Positions 42,921 through 51,245 of a DNA stretch of 64,000 nucleotides are shown here, piece after piece; the stretch's first letter is position 1, and each line of letters begins with the position of its first letter. The stretch is from Bartonella raoultii. GTDB lineage: Bacteria; Pseudomonadota; Alphaproteobacteria; Rhizobiales; Rhizobiaceae. The stretch covers positions 62,001 to 126,000 of the forward strand of contig NZ_JAIFRO010000004.1 of the NCBI RefSeq assembly GCF_019659805.1. Direction: 5' to 3'. A program made the position numbers and the translations under genes. The notes beneath the pieces were generated by a model. The model ran no database searches, was not told where the DNA came from, and saw nothing but the letters and a program-made list of their open reading frames with translations.

Positions 42921-43238
42921 ATGAAAGAAAATATATTACGATCAAAATCAAACAATAAAATCTCCACAATTTTTGCGGCTGCAGCCGTGTATTACATGGC
43001 ACATCCTGCATATGCAAAAGCAGCTACGGGTTTAAACGGGATAAAAACAGTTTTGGAAAGTTTCCAGACTGATTTAAAAACGATCATTCCTATTTTTGCT
43101 GCCGTCCTTCTTCTATGTTTAGCAATTGCTTATGCAGGACGTTATATTGAAAAAGATACATTTGTACGATGGGCTATTGGTGTTGCCGTCGCTGGTTCAG
43201 CAACACAAATTGCTAGTATGTTGTTTACACAGCCATAG
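42921..43238 (+). CDS. trwL6: TrwL6, VirB2-like pilin (tandem duplicate)
   Basis: 105 residues from the ATG at 42921. Signal ends AHPAYA. Variable segment: KAATGLNGIKTVLESFQTDL. Core has CLAIAYAGR (Ala for Gly), shared with L7, L8 and L9. Almost identical to TrwL7; only the last few residues differ (ASMLFTQP here). Confidence 0.92.
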   Translation: MKENILRSKSNNKISTIFAAAAVYYMAHPAYAKAATGLNGIKTVLESFQTDLKTIIPIFAAVLLLCLAIAYAGRYIEKDTFVRWAIGVAVAGSATQIASMLFTQP

Positions 43239-43378
43239 GCTTAAAATCATTAAATACAAAACATTGCTTTTTAAAAGAAACCCTTAGTTTGATCATTTTC
43301 ATAAGCAATCAAAACATTTTCTCTGCTTTAAAGTAAAAAACTATATAAGATAATTTTAATCTCAAAAAAGTGAATAAC

Positions 43379-43693
43379 ATGAAAGAAAATATATTACGAT
43401 CAAAATCAAACAATAAAATCTCCACAATTTTTGCGGCTGCAGCCGTGTATTACATGGCACATCCTGCATATGCAAAAGCAGCTACGGGTTTAAACGGGAT
43501 AAAAACAGTTTTGGAAAGTTTCCAGACTGATTTAAAAACGATCATTCCTATTTTTGCTGCCGTCCTTCTTCTATGTTTAGCAATTGCTTATGCAGGACGT
43601 TATATTGAAAAAGATACATTTGTACGATGGGCTATTGGTGTTGCCGTCGCTGGTTCAGCAGCTCAAATTGCTAATATGTTGTTTAAACAGTAA
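43379..43693 (+). CDS. trwL7: TrwL7, VirB2-like pilin (tandem duplicate)
   Basis: 104 residues from the ATG at 43379. Identical to TrwL6 through the signal peptide, variable segment and core, then ends SAAQIANMLFKQ in place of SATQIASMLFTQP. It arose by the 458-base tandem duplication. Confidence 0.92.
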   Translation: MKENILRSKSNNKISTIFAAAAVYYMAHPAYAKAATGLNGIKTVLESFQTDLKTIIPIFAAVLLLCLAIAYAGRYIEKDTFVRWAIGVAVAGSAAQIANMLFKQ

Positions 43694-43740
43694 AATAAAG
43701 AGCTATATACAATACTTTAATATCAATGCGGATAAATTAT

Positions 43741-44058
43741 ATGAAACAATTTGGTACTTTACAATCAAAAATGAACCATAAAATTACCACTATTTCTGCA
43801 ATTACAACTGTGTTTCTTATAACACATCCTACATATGCGCAAGCAAGCACAGCTTTGGCGGGAATAAAGAAAGTTTTAGAAGCATTTCGAAACGATTTAA
43901 AAATAATCATACCTATCTTTGCTGGTGTCCTTCTTTTGTGTTTAGCAATTGCTTATGCAGGTCGTTATATTGAAAAAGATACATTTGTACGATGGGCAAT
44001 CGGTGTTGCCGTTGCTGGTTCAGCAACACAAATTGCTAATATGTTGTTTACACAGTAA
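43741..44058 (+). CDS. trwL8: TrwL8, VirB2-like pilin
   Basis: 105 residues from the ATG at 43741, GCGGATAAAT upstream. Signal ends HPTYA. Variable segment: QASTALAGIKKVLEAFRNDL. Core carries IFAGVLLLCLAIAYAG, shared with TrwL9. Confidence 0.92.
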   Translation: MKQFGTLQSKMNHKITTISAITTVFLITHPTYAQASTALAGIKKVLEAFRNDLKIIIPIFAGVLLLCLAIAYAGRYIEKDTFVRWAIGVAVAGSATQIANMLFTQ

Positions 44059-44114
44059 AATAATAAAATAAAGAGCTATATACAATAACTTTAATATCAA
44101 TGCGGATAAATTAT

Positions 44115-44441
44115 ATGAAACAACTGAGTGTTTTTCAATCAAAAATGAACAATAAGATTACCACTATTGTTGCAATTACAACTGTATTTCTTATGGAGCG
44201 TCCTGCATATGCACAAGTATCAGGCGTAGGCGGAAATTTGGGTGGAATAAAGAAAGTTTTGGGGCTCTTTCAAAAGGATTTACAAGCAATCATTCCTATC
44301 TTTGCTGGTGTCCTTCTTTTGTGTTTAGCAATTGCTTATGCAGGACGTTATATTGAAAAAGATACATTTGTACGATGGGCAATTGGTGTTGCCGTCGCTG
44401 GTTCAGCAACACAAATTGCTAATATGTTGTTTACACAGTAA
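44115..44441 (+). CDS. trwL9: TrwL9, VirB2-like pilin
   Basis: 108 residues from the ATG at 44115, same leader as trwL8. Signal ends RPAYA. The variable segment is the longest of the array: QVSGVGGNLGGIKKVLGLFQ. Core IFAGV as in TrwL8. Confidence 0.92.
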   Translation: MKQLSVFQSKMNNKITTIVAITTVFLMERPAYAQVSGVGGNLGGIKKVLGLFQKDLQAIIPIFAGVLLLCLAIAYAGRYIEKDTFVRWAIGVAVAGSATQIANMLFTQ

Positions 44442-44564
44442 AATAAATGATAAAGTCTTTTTATCCATAAAATATATTGTTTTAATAATATTTATAAAGA
44501 TAGTTGATATATTATAAATAAACCATTATACATAACAAATTAAAATTCAATACGGATAAATCAT

Positions 44565-44876
44565 ATGAATAAATTAAATACTTTACAATCAAAAATGAAT
44601 CATAAAATTGTCGCGATTTCTGCTGCTACAACTATGTTCTTTGTGTCTAATTCTGCATATGCACAAAATTTAACCAACATGAAGACAATGTTAGAAGGTT
44701 TTAGGGATCAATTAAAAACAATTATTCCTATTTTTGCCGCCGTTCTTCTTTTGTGTTTAGCAATTGGTTATGCAGGACGCTATATCGAAAAAGATACATT
44801 TGTACGATGGGCAATTGGTGTTGCCGTCGCTGGTTCAGCAACACAAATTGCTACTATGCTGTTTGGTACTAACTAA
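44565..44876 (+). CDS. trwL10: TrwL10, VirB2-like pilin
   Basis: 103 residues. Signal ends NSAYA. The variable segment is the shortest: QNLTNMKTMLEGFRDQL, lacking the GL.GI motif of the others. Core is the standard IPIFAAVLLLCLAIGYAGR; ends MLFGTN. Confidence 0.9.
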   Translation: MNKLNTLQSKMNHKIVAISAATTMFFVSNSAYAQNLTNMKTMLEGFRDQLKTIIPIFAAVLLLCLAIGYAGRYIEKDTFVRWAIGVAVAGSATQIATMLFGTN

Positions 44877-45020
44877 TGGCTAATTGTAAAATTAATTTTT
44901 TGAGAAAGTGAGGATGATAATTGCTACAGCTATACCAATAGTGATCTGTGCTTATACAACAAAAAGAGAATATTATTTAAATAATTAAAATCGTAATTCA
45001 ATTATAATGAGGGTAAATAT

Positions 45021-45350
45021 ATGAAACGATTAAATACTATTCAGAAAATAATTAATAGTAAAAAAAATAAACTAAATACTATTTTTTTAATTCTAATTAT
45101 GCTTTTAGCAACTCAACCTGTATATGCTCAAGCAACAAATAAAAATATAGATCTGATCACGGGACTACAATACGGATTAAGTATTATTGTTCCCATGATT
45201 GCTGCTATAATTCTTTTATTTCTCTTAATTCTTTGTGTATTTAGATTCATCGCAAGAGCAACATTTGTACGATGGGCGTTTAGTACTATCATCGCTGGTG
45301 TAGCATTCTATGTTAGCAATATCTTATTCATATTATTCAATATAAGCTAA
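45021..45350 (+). CDS. trwL11: TrwL11, highly diverged VirB2-like protein
   Basis: 109 residues. It keeps the signal peptide (TQPVYA) and the layout of two hydrophobic helices, and the TFVRWAF block, but the core reads IIVPMIAAIILLFLLILCVF and the second helix STIIAGVAFYVSNILFI. The GYAGRYIEKD loop of the other ten is lost. Last pilin gene before trwM, 12 bases away with CCGGAG between. It may be a minor or specialised pilin, or the oldest copy, no longer homogenised. Confidence 0.82.
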   Translation: MKRLNTIQKIINSKKNKLNTIFLILIMLLATQPVYAQATNKNIDLITGLQYGLSIIVPMIAAIILLFLLILCVFRFIARATFVRWAFSTIIAGVAFYVSNILFILFNIS

Positions 45351-45362
45351 CCGGAGCAATCC

Positions 45363-45677
45363 ATGAAACCACAAAAACATGAACCATTTCCTTTATTCAA
45401 AGGAGCAACCCGTGTTCCAACGGTTGCAGGTGTACCCATGATTCCACTTATTATTATGGTTATGGGCGTCGCTATTGTTTCCATGACAATAAGTATCTTT
45501 TTGTGGATTATTGCGCCGCCATTATGGTTTATTATGGTGCAAATTACTAAAAATGATGATAAAGCATTTCGGATTTGGGGATTGTGGATTGATACCAAGT
45601 TACGAAATCGCAATAAAAACTTTTGGGGGGCTTCAAGTTACAGCCCCTCTAACTACTGCAAAAGCAAAAGGAGATAA
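45363..45677 (+). CDS. trwM: TrwM, VirB3-like inner-membrane protein
   Basis: 104 residues. The N-terminus PLFKGATRVPTVAGVPMIP and a pair of close hydrophobic helices (about 24-60) are the VirB3 signature. It acts with VirB4 in pilin extraction and pilus assembly. The trwK ribosome site AAGGAG lies within the last codons, two bases before the trwK ATG spacer. Confidence 0.9.
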   Translation: MKPQKHEPFPLFKGATRVPTVAGVPMIPLIIMVMGVAIVSMTISIFLWIIAPPLWFIMVQITKNDDKAFRIWGLWIDTKLRNRNKNFWGASSYSPSNYCKSKRR

Positions 45678-45679
45678 GC

Positions 45680-48151
45680 ATGACAGCTGTTGAAAGCAGC
45701 AAACGACTCGTATCAGAAACACCCGTAAGTCTTTTTGTACCCTATTCGCACCACATTACAGATACGATTATCTCTACCAAAAATGCAGAATATTTATCGG
45801 TCTGGAAAATTGATGGACGGTCGCATCAAAGTGCTTCGGAAGAGGATATTTTTCAGTGGACGAAAGAGCTCAATAATACTTTGCGTGGTATTGCATCGGC
45901 TAATGTCTCACTATGGACACATATTGTACGCCGTCGCGTTTATGAATATCCTGATTCAAACTTTGATAAAATGTTTTGTTATACACTTGATGAGAAATAT
46001 CGGCAAAGTTTTACCGGTTATAATCTCATGGTTAATGACCTGTATCTTACCGTTATCTATCAACCGATTGCTGATAAAATTATGTCATTTTTTTCTCAGC
46101 ATGAGCGTGAAACGCTTGATCAAAAAAAGATGCGGCAAGAAACATGCATTAAAGCCCTTAATGACATTAATCGCACATTAGGACAATCGTTAAAGCGTTA
46201 TGGAGCAGAACTTCTTGGTGCTTATGAGAAAAATGGTCATGCTTATTCTTCTGCTCTTGAATTTTTAGCAATGCTTTTAAATGGTGAATATATGCCCATG
46301 CCGATCTGCCAAGATCGCTTCGCAGACTATATGTCTATCAATCGGCCTTTCTTTTCAACATGGGGTGCCATTGGTGAATTGCGTACAACCACTGGAATAC
46401 GCCGATTTGGCATGATAGAAATGAAGGAATATGATGCAACAACCAAGCCAGGGCAACTGAATGTTCTTCTGGAAAGTGATTTTGAATTCATATTGACACA
46501 AAGCTTTTCTATACTCTCACGACATGCTGCTAAGGATTATTTGCAGCGACATCAACGAAATCTTATTGACGCGCGTGATGTAGCAACCAGTCAGATTGAA
46601 CAAATTGATGAGGCGCTTAATCAACTCGTAAGTGGAACTTTTGTTATGGGGGAACATCATTGCACTTTAACGATCTATGGTGAAACAATTCAACAGGTTC
46701 GCGATTATATGGCAAAAGCGAATGCAGCGCTCCTAGATGCTGCAATATTGCCCAAACCTGTGGATTTAGCTCTAGAAGCTGGTTACTGGGCACAACTTCC
46801 TGGAAATTGGAAATGGCGACCACGTCCTGCACCAATTACATCACTGAATTTTTTATCATTTTCTTCCTTTCATAACTTTATGTCAGGTAAGCCAACTGGA
46901 AATCCATGGGGACCAGCGGTTACAATTCTCAAAACAATCAGCAAGACACCTCTTTATTTTAATTTTCATGCCTCTAGACTTGAAGAAGATGCAACAGATA
47001 AACGATTACTTGGAAATACTGCAATTATCGGGCAGTCAGGTTCCGGTAAAACTGTATTGCTCGGATTTTTGCTAGCACAAGCGCAAAAATTTAAACCGAC
47101 AACAGTTGTTTTTGATAAAGACCGCGGTATGGAAATCGCCATTCGGGCAATGGGAGGTAAGTATCTCGCATTCAAACCAGGAAAACTTAGCGGCTTTAAC
47201 CCATTTCAACTTCCACCTACACAAGAAAATCTCATCTTTCTGAAACAATTTGTGAAAAAATTGGCAGAAACGGGTGGAGAAGTCACTCATCATGATGAAG
47301 AGGAAATTGATCAAGCAGTTACGTCGATTATGAGTAGTAACATTGATCGATCACTGCGTCGTTTATCTTTTCTTGTGCAATTCTTACCAAATCCACATAC
47401 GAGTGGCCATAATGCTCATCCCTCTGTTCATGCAAGGTTGATAAAATGGTGTGAAGGGGGACATTACGGATGGTTATTTGATAACCCTACTGATGCACTT
47501 GATCTTTCAACCCATCAAATTTATGGCTTTGATATTACTGAATTTTTAGATAATCCAGAGACACGTACTCCGGTGATGATGTATTTGCTTTATCGCACAG
47601 AAGGAATGATTACTGGACAACGATTTATGTATATTTTTGATGAGTTCTGGAAGCCCTTACAGGACCCATATTTTGAAGATTTAGCCAAAAATAAACAAAA
47701 AACTATTCGTAAACAAAATGGTATTTTTGTTTTTGCAACACAAGAGCCTAGTGATGCCCTAGACAGCAATATTGCCAAAACGCTTATTCAACAATGTGCA
47801 ACCTATATTTTTCTAGCTAATCCCAAAGCAAATTATGAAGACTATACAAATGGTTTTAAACTAACAGATTCTGAATTTGAATTGGTCAAAGGAATTGGTG
47901 AATTTAGCCGCCAATTTCTCATCAAGCAAGGTGATCAATCGGCGCTTGCAGAACTCAGCCTCGACAAATTTCATGTAACAATTGATGGAAACACTTTTGA
48001 CTGTGATTTCAATGATGAACTTTTAGTGCTATCGGGCACTCCAGACAACGCAGAGTTGGTCGAAAGCATTATCGCTGAGGTAGGCGATGATCCATCAATA
48101 TGGCTACCAATTTTTTTACAACATGTCAAAAATGACAGGAGGGTGACATGA
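45680..48151 (+). CDS. trwK: TrwK, VirB4-like T4SS ATPase
   Basis: 823-residue ATPase that powers pilus assembly. N-terminal CagE/VirB4 domain is followed by the RecA-like motor with Walker A GQSGSGKTV at about 450 and Walker B MYIFDEFWK at about 650. ATQEPSDALDSNIAKTL is the conserved downstream block. Length matches R388 TrwK. Its stop overlaps the trwJ1 ATG (ATGA). Single-copy, in contrast to the surface components. Confidence 0.95.
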   Translation: MTAVESSKRLVSETPVSLFVPYSHHITDTIISTKNAEYLSVWKIDGRSHQSASEEDIFQWTKELNNTLRGIASANVSLWTHIVRRRVYEYPDSNFDKMFCYTLDEKYRQSFTGYNLMVNDLYLTVIYQPIADKIMSFFSQHERETLDQKKMRQETCIKALNDINRTLGQSLKRYGAELLGAYEKNGHAYSSALEFLAMLLNGEYMPMPICQDRFADYMSINRPFFSTWGAIGELRTTTGIRRFGMIEMKEYDATTKPGQLNVLLESDFEFILTQSFSILSRHAAKDYLQRHQRNLIDARDVATSQIEQIDEALNQLVSGTFVMGEHHCTLTIYGETIQQVRDYMAKANAALLDAAILPKPVDLALEAGYWAQLPGNWKWRPRPAPITSLNFLSFSSFHNFMSGKPTGNPWGPAVTILKTISKTPLYFNFHASRLEEDATDKRLLGNTAIIGQSGSGKTVLLGFLLAQAQKFKPTTVVFDKDRGMEIAIRAMGGKYLAFKPGKLSGFNPFQLPPTQENLIFLKQFVKKLAETGGEVTHHDEEEIDQAVTSIMSSNIDRSLRRLSFLVQFLPNPHTSGHNAHPSVHARLIKWCEGGHYGWLFDNPTDALDLSTHQIYGFDITEFLDNPETRTPVMMYLLYRTEGMITGQRFMYIFDEFWKPLQDPYFEDLAKNKQKTIRKQNGIFVFATQEPSDALDSNIAKTLIQQCATYIFLANPKANYEDYTNGFKLTDSEFELVKGIGEFSRQFLIKQGDQSALAELSLDKFHVTIDGNTFDCDFNDELLVLSGTPDNAELVESIIAEVGDDPSIWLPIFLQHVKNDRRVT

Positions 48152-48951
48152 AAAAACAAATTATCTCGATAGCGATGGCGATCATTTTAGGATCTCCAAG
48201 CTCAGCAATGGCTTTTAATTGGTTCTTAGGAGCAGGTGCGGCAGATTTAAGTCGCGTCTTTCCATCTTTTCCTGCCAAACCCTCCTCACCGCCAAAAGCG
48301 CCAGCATCAAAACCAACACAAAAGCTTCCTCCACCAAAGAAACATCCGCTTGAATATTATGTATTACTATTATTGAGTCAACAACTGGATATACAAAAAG
48401 AACAGCTGGAAGAAGCTAAAAAAACATCTAATTCTATAACGGGAAATAAAAAAATTGACATGACCCAAACAGATTATGGTAGTTTTTTTCTTAAAACTCC
48501 AGAAACGATTTATAAACGCAATAAGCATAAAAACTATGAAAATGATCGTTCAGACATATCTTTATCTGTCGCAAAAATTCTGAATGAAGAAGAACTTTCC
48601 AACTCTGCGGGTTTTGTGCGTAGATCTATCGCTCAACGCTTTCAATATGGAGCAGCCATTGATAAAGCTATCAGTTTGCAAACTTTTGAAGAAACAGAAA
48701 AGCGTTTTCAACACATTTCAGATTTATTAAAAAAGATTGAAAAAACAGAAGATTTAAAAAGTATTGCTGAATTACAAACATATGTAAACAGCATGTTAGC
48801 TATGATTCAAAATGAAAATGCAAAGTTTAAAATGGTTGCACATCTGCGTAACGCTGAGTACACACTTATTAATCATCAAAGACATAAACACAATATAAAA
48901 ATTTTTAGCAGTACAAATAAAGGTATGCCTCGCATAAAATCCATACGATGA
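48148..48951 (+). CDS. trwJ1: TrwJ1, VirB5-like minor pilin
   Basis: 267 residues with AGGAGGGTGAC before the ATG. Standard signal peptide (MKKQIISIAMAIILGSPSSA-MA). Then a proline/lysine-rich segment (PAKPSSPPKAPASKPTQKLP) and helical regions. VirB5 proteins sit at the pilus tip; in B. birtlesii TrwJ proteins have been reported to bind erythrocyte band 3. The C-terminal half (FEETEKRFQHISDLLKKIEK) is related to, but clearly different from, TrwJ2-J4, and it is the only copy outside the repeat units. Confidence 0.88.
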   Translation: MKKQIISIAMAIILGSPSSAMAFNWFLGAGAADLSRVFPSFPAKPSSPPKAPASKPTQKLPPPKKHPLEYYVLLLLSQQLDIQKEQLEEAKKTSNSITGNKKIDMTQTDYGSFFLKTPETIYKRNKHKNYENDRSDISLSVAKILNEEELSNSAGFVRRSIAQRFQYGAAIDKAISLQTFEETEKRFQHISDLLKKIEKTEDLKSIAELQTYVNSMLAMIQNENAKFKMVAHLRNAEYTLINHQRHKHNIKIFSSTNKGMPRIKSIR

Positions 48952-49187
48952 GATTCTAAATAATATTGACTATGTCATTCCTCCTTGTCTACCCACCAAA
49001 ATAAAAATCAACGCGTCTTAATGCAAAGTTTTTATAAGAATGTGATAAAGGCACACAAAACATGCCCCAACTAAAAATTTCAGCACATCAGCAAAATGTT
49101 TGGAAGACAACGCATAAATGCAAATAACGCATAGGACATGTAGAAATGCCTAAAAATGATGAAAAAAATACGTGAAAGAGGAATATC
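48952..49187. other. trwJ1-trwI1 spacer
   Basis: In plasmid pKM101 an entry-exclusion lipoprotein gene (eex) lies between the VirB5 and VirB6 genes. No lipoprotein frame is seen here, only tiny frames (MPQLKISAHQQNVWK... at about 49062; MPKNDEKNT at about 49146). The trwI site AGAGGAAT precedes the ATG at 49188. From 49057 on the sequence is repeated before all trwI copies. Confidence 0.4.
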
Positions 49188-50039
49188 ATGGCTTTCCAAT
49201 TGTTTACAGAGCTTTTCAATATCATTGAAACGGCAACACAAACATATATCACCGATATTTCAAAAACAGTGATTACTGTAGCAACACCCTTCATCTCTAC
49301 CGGGCTTACAATCGCTTTTATCGTCTATGCTATACTCGTCATGCGCGGTACAATAGAAATGCCTGTCTCTGAATTCTTAAGCCGATGTCTAAGAATGAGT
49401 ATTGTCATTTCCATCGCAATAACCTCTGGCCTTTATCAACAGGAAATCACAGACATTATAATCAAGACCCCTTCTGAGTTATTCCAAGCACTTATAAAAG
49501 ACCCTGCCGATAACACAAAATTAAGTGATTTGCTTGATCAAGCCGCCAAAAACGGTTTCAGCTATGCTAACCAAAATTTCGAAGAAGCTGTCTATTTTAA
49601 TTCCGACGGTTTTCTCTTTGCTCTCTTTGGTATCCTCATGTTGCTCGCAACATGCAGCTTCCTAGCAATTGGCAGTGCATTCATTCTGTTAGCAAAAGTT
49701 ATAATCTCACTTCTCGCCGGACTTGGACCATTCTTCATTCTTGCACTACTCTGGCAAGCAACACGTCGCTTCTTTGACCAATGGATCGTACAAATCTTGA
49801 GCTATACAATTCTTATCGTATTCCTCTCCACTTTATTTAATCTCATGATGCGTATCTTCTTACTTTATACGCAAAGTATGCAAATTGATTACTCCTACAA
49901 TATGGGTTACACGCTTGGCGGGGCAATTATCTTGTCTATTATTTTCACAATACTGCTGTTCAAACTCTCAGGCATGGCCCATTCTTTAGCAAAAGGCATA
50001 ACGCTTGGGCATCTGTGGAGAGGTTCTTATAAAAACTAG
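49188..50039 (+). CDS. trwI1: TrwI1, VirB6-like channel protein
   Basis: 283-residue polytopic inner-membrane protein with five to six helices (AFIVYAILVM; IVISIAITSGLY; FALFGILMLLATCSFLAIGS; LLAGLGPFFILALLW; ILIVFLSTLFNLMM; IILSIIFTILLFKL). VirB6 forms the inner-membrane channel and contacts VirB7/VirB5. The conserved Trp of VirB6 lies in FFILALLWQATRRFFDQW. The protein is identical in all four copies of the window. Confidence 0.93.
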   Translation: MAFQLFTELFNIIETATQTYITDISKTVITVATPFISTGLTIAFIVYAILVMRGTIEMPVSEFLSRCLRMSIVISIAITSGLYQQEITDIIIKTPSELFQALIKDPADNTKLSDLLDQAAKNGFSYANQNFEEAVYFNSDGFLFALFGILMLLATCSFLAIGSAFILLAKVIISLLAGLGPFFILALLWQATRRFFDQWIVQILSYTILIVFLSTLFNLMMRIFLLYTQSMQIDYSYNMGYTLGGAIILSIIFTILLFKLSGMAHSLAKGITLGHLWRGSYKN

Positions 50040-50199
50040 AGGATCCAAACAATAATATTTCTTCATAAAAACAAGAAACCAATAAGCAAAGCTCTCCAAT
50101 AAAAAATATCTAGGCGCCAAGTGAATATTTTCATCACAAAAAGTAAAATTAAGAAAATAAAAACTATCGCAAACTATACAATTTAATTTATAATCAAAA

Positions 50200-50239
50200 T
50201 TGAAATAGTGACAAAAAAGTGCTAGGCTGTATTTTACAG
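50200..50239 (+). promoter_or_regulatory. Candidate trwH promoter with overlapping dyad (four copies)
   Basis: TTGAAA (50200-50205), a 17-base spacer and TAGGCT (50223-50228) give a weak sigma70-like promoter. The 13-base dyad CTGTATTTTACAG (50227-50239) overlaps its end. The same element recurs with dyads at 52416-52428, 54781-54793 and 57281-57293, each 22 bases before a trwH ATG. It could let each trwH-trwJ/trwG segment be separately regulated. Confidence 0.3.
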
Positions 50240-50261
50240 TCATAAAAGATGGATTTTAAAA

Positions 50262-50402
50262 ATGAAACCAATCATTTCTATCGTTTTGATTGCCGGTCTT
50301 TTATAGATTTGTGCATTGGCTCCAAAGCCAAAACAACCAAACAATTGGAATCGCGTACCCATTAACAAAACAGTCCCTATCGAAATTCAACAGGAACAAC
50401 AT
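50262..50402 (+). pseudogene. trwH1: trwH1, VirB7-like lipoprotein, nonsense mutation
   Basis: The start MKPIISIVLIAGLL is the same as in intact copies, but codon 15 is TAG (50304-50306), replacing the Ser of the lipobox LLSAC, and codon 16 is changed too. Only the signal peptide would be made. Past the stop the frame continues without break into trwJ2, so without the nonsense codon this would be a TrwH-TrwJ fusion. Confidence 0.8.
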
Positions 50403-51161
50403 GTGAAAAAACTGTTTATAATAGCAGTAATCAGTGTATTTCTTGGAATACCAACATCTGCAATTTCAAAAACAGGCTCTAGTACATCACATACATCACT
50501 GAAAACGCAATCAACTAAGAAACCAAATCTTAAATCGTTATCAAATATAAGTTCTCTTAATAAAATAAAGAAGCCCAAATTTTTAATAGATCAAAATACT
50601 GGGCTTATAAAACAACAATATACAACAAATAAAAAGCAGCTTAAACCTATAAAAAAAATACATCAATTTATAAATAAGTCTAAATTAAAACAGCAAAAAA
50701 AAAATATTAAAAGAAAAAAAAGTGCTCATGCTCAAAACAACAAGATTAAAAAGACTTTTCCAGATGATTATTTAATGAATCAAATAATGAACTATAAAAT
50801 GACGAGCTACAAGAAGGATCAAAAACAAATTTCTCAAGAGCTCCAAAATACAATCGCTTTTGGAGAAGATATAAGCAGAAAATCTTTTGCTATGGCGCAT
50901 AATCGTTTTGAAGCACTCAAAAAATTGGTAGAAAAAATCAAAGACACAAATGATTTAAAAAGTCTTGCTGAAGTACAAGCAAGCATAGATTTTCTATTCA
51001 CTGCAATCCAAAATGAAACAATAAAATTCCAAGCAACTACACATTCCTATAAAAGTCAAAAAGCACTTATCAATCAGCGTAAACAGCAATTATATGCAAC
51101 AGTATTCAGCCATACCAATACGCATATGCCCAGTCTACAATCTATTACAAAGAAATTTTAA
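50403..51161 (+). CDS. trwJ2: TrwJ2, VirB5-like minor pilin
   Basis: 252 residues from the GTG at 50403, with AGGA at 50392-50395. Signal peptide: VKKLFIIAVISVFLGIPTSA. A very lysine-rich middle (KKNIKRKKSAHAQNN) is unlike the other copies. From about residue 147 (LQNTIAFGEDISRKSF) the C-terminus is the shared module of TrwJ2-J4, with the last 85 residues the same as in TrwJ3. The frame is open upstream into trwH1, so read-through or a TTG at 50316 could add residues. Confidence 0.8.
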   Translation: MKKLFIIAVISVFLGIPTSAISKTGSSTSHTSLKTQSTKKPNLKSLSNISSLNKIKKPKFLIDQNTGLIKQQYTTNKKQLKPIKKIHQFINKSKLKQQKKNIKRKKSAHAQNNKIKKTFPDDYLMNQIMNYKMTSYKKDQKQISQELQNTIAFGEDISRKSFAMAHNRFEALKKLVEKIKDTNDLKSLAEVQASIDFLFTAIQNETIKFQATTHSYKSQKALINQRKQQLYATVFSHTNTHMPSLQSITKKF

Positions 51162-51245
51162 GTAATACGATTGTCATTCCTCTTTGCGTGTGTGCTAACA
51201 AATTAATCCCTCCACCCTACTTGTGAAACACTGCAGACAAAAAGC

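Larger units (their letters stand above)
42781..43696 (+). repeat. 458-base tandem duplication (trwL6/trwL7)
   Basis: 42781-43238 and 43239-43696 are near-identical tandem units, each with a spacer and a whole trwL gene. Differences gather in the last 40 bases of the genes. The spacers are identical, which points to a recent event. Confidence 0.9.
49057..50391 (+). repeat. trwI-trwH repeat unit, copy 1
   Basis: 1335 bases covering the trwI leader, trwI, spacer and trwH. Matches copies at 51246-52580, 53611-54945 and 56111-57445, with almost no differences. Copy 1 differs mainly at trwH codons 15-16. Confidence 0.9.

Noticed and set aside
40698-45350. Regular repeat-spacer pattern of the trwL array considered as a CRISPR-like or integron array
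   Set aside because: Each repeat is a full pilin gene and the spacers are gene leaders; there are no short palindromic repeats, cas genes or attC sites.
49088-49294. Minus-strand frame of 68 codons before each trwI
   Set aside because: Antisense shadow of the repeated trwI leader, hydrophobic because it opposes trwI codons.
49986-50243. Minus-strand frame of 85 codons, repeated identically at 52175, 54540 and 57040
   Set aside because: It is antisense to trwI and its spacer. Its fourfold presence only reflects the repeat units; no ribosome site or family features.
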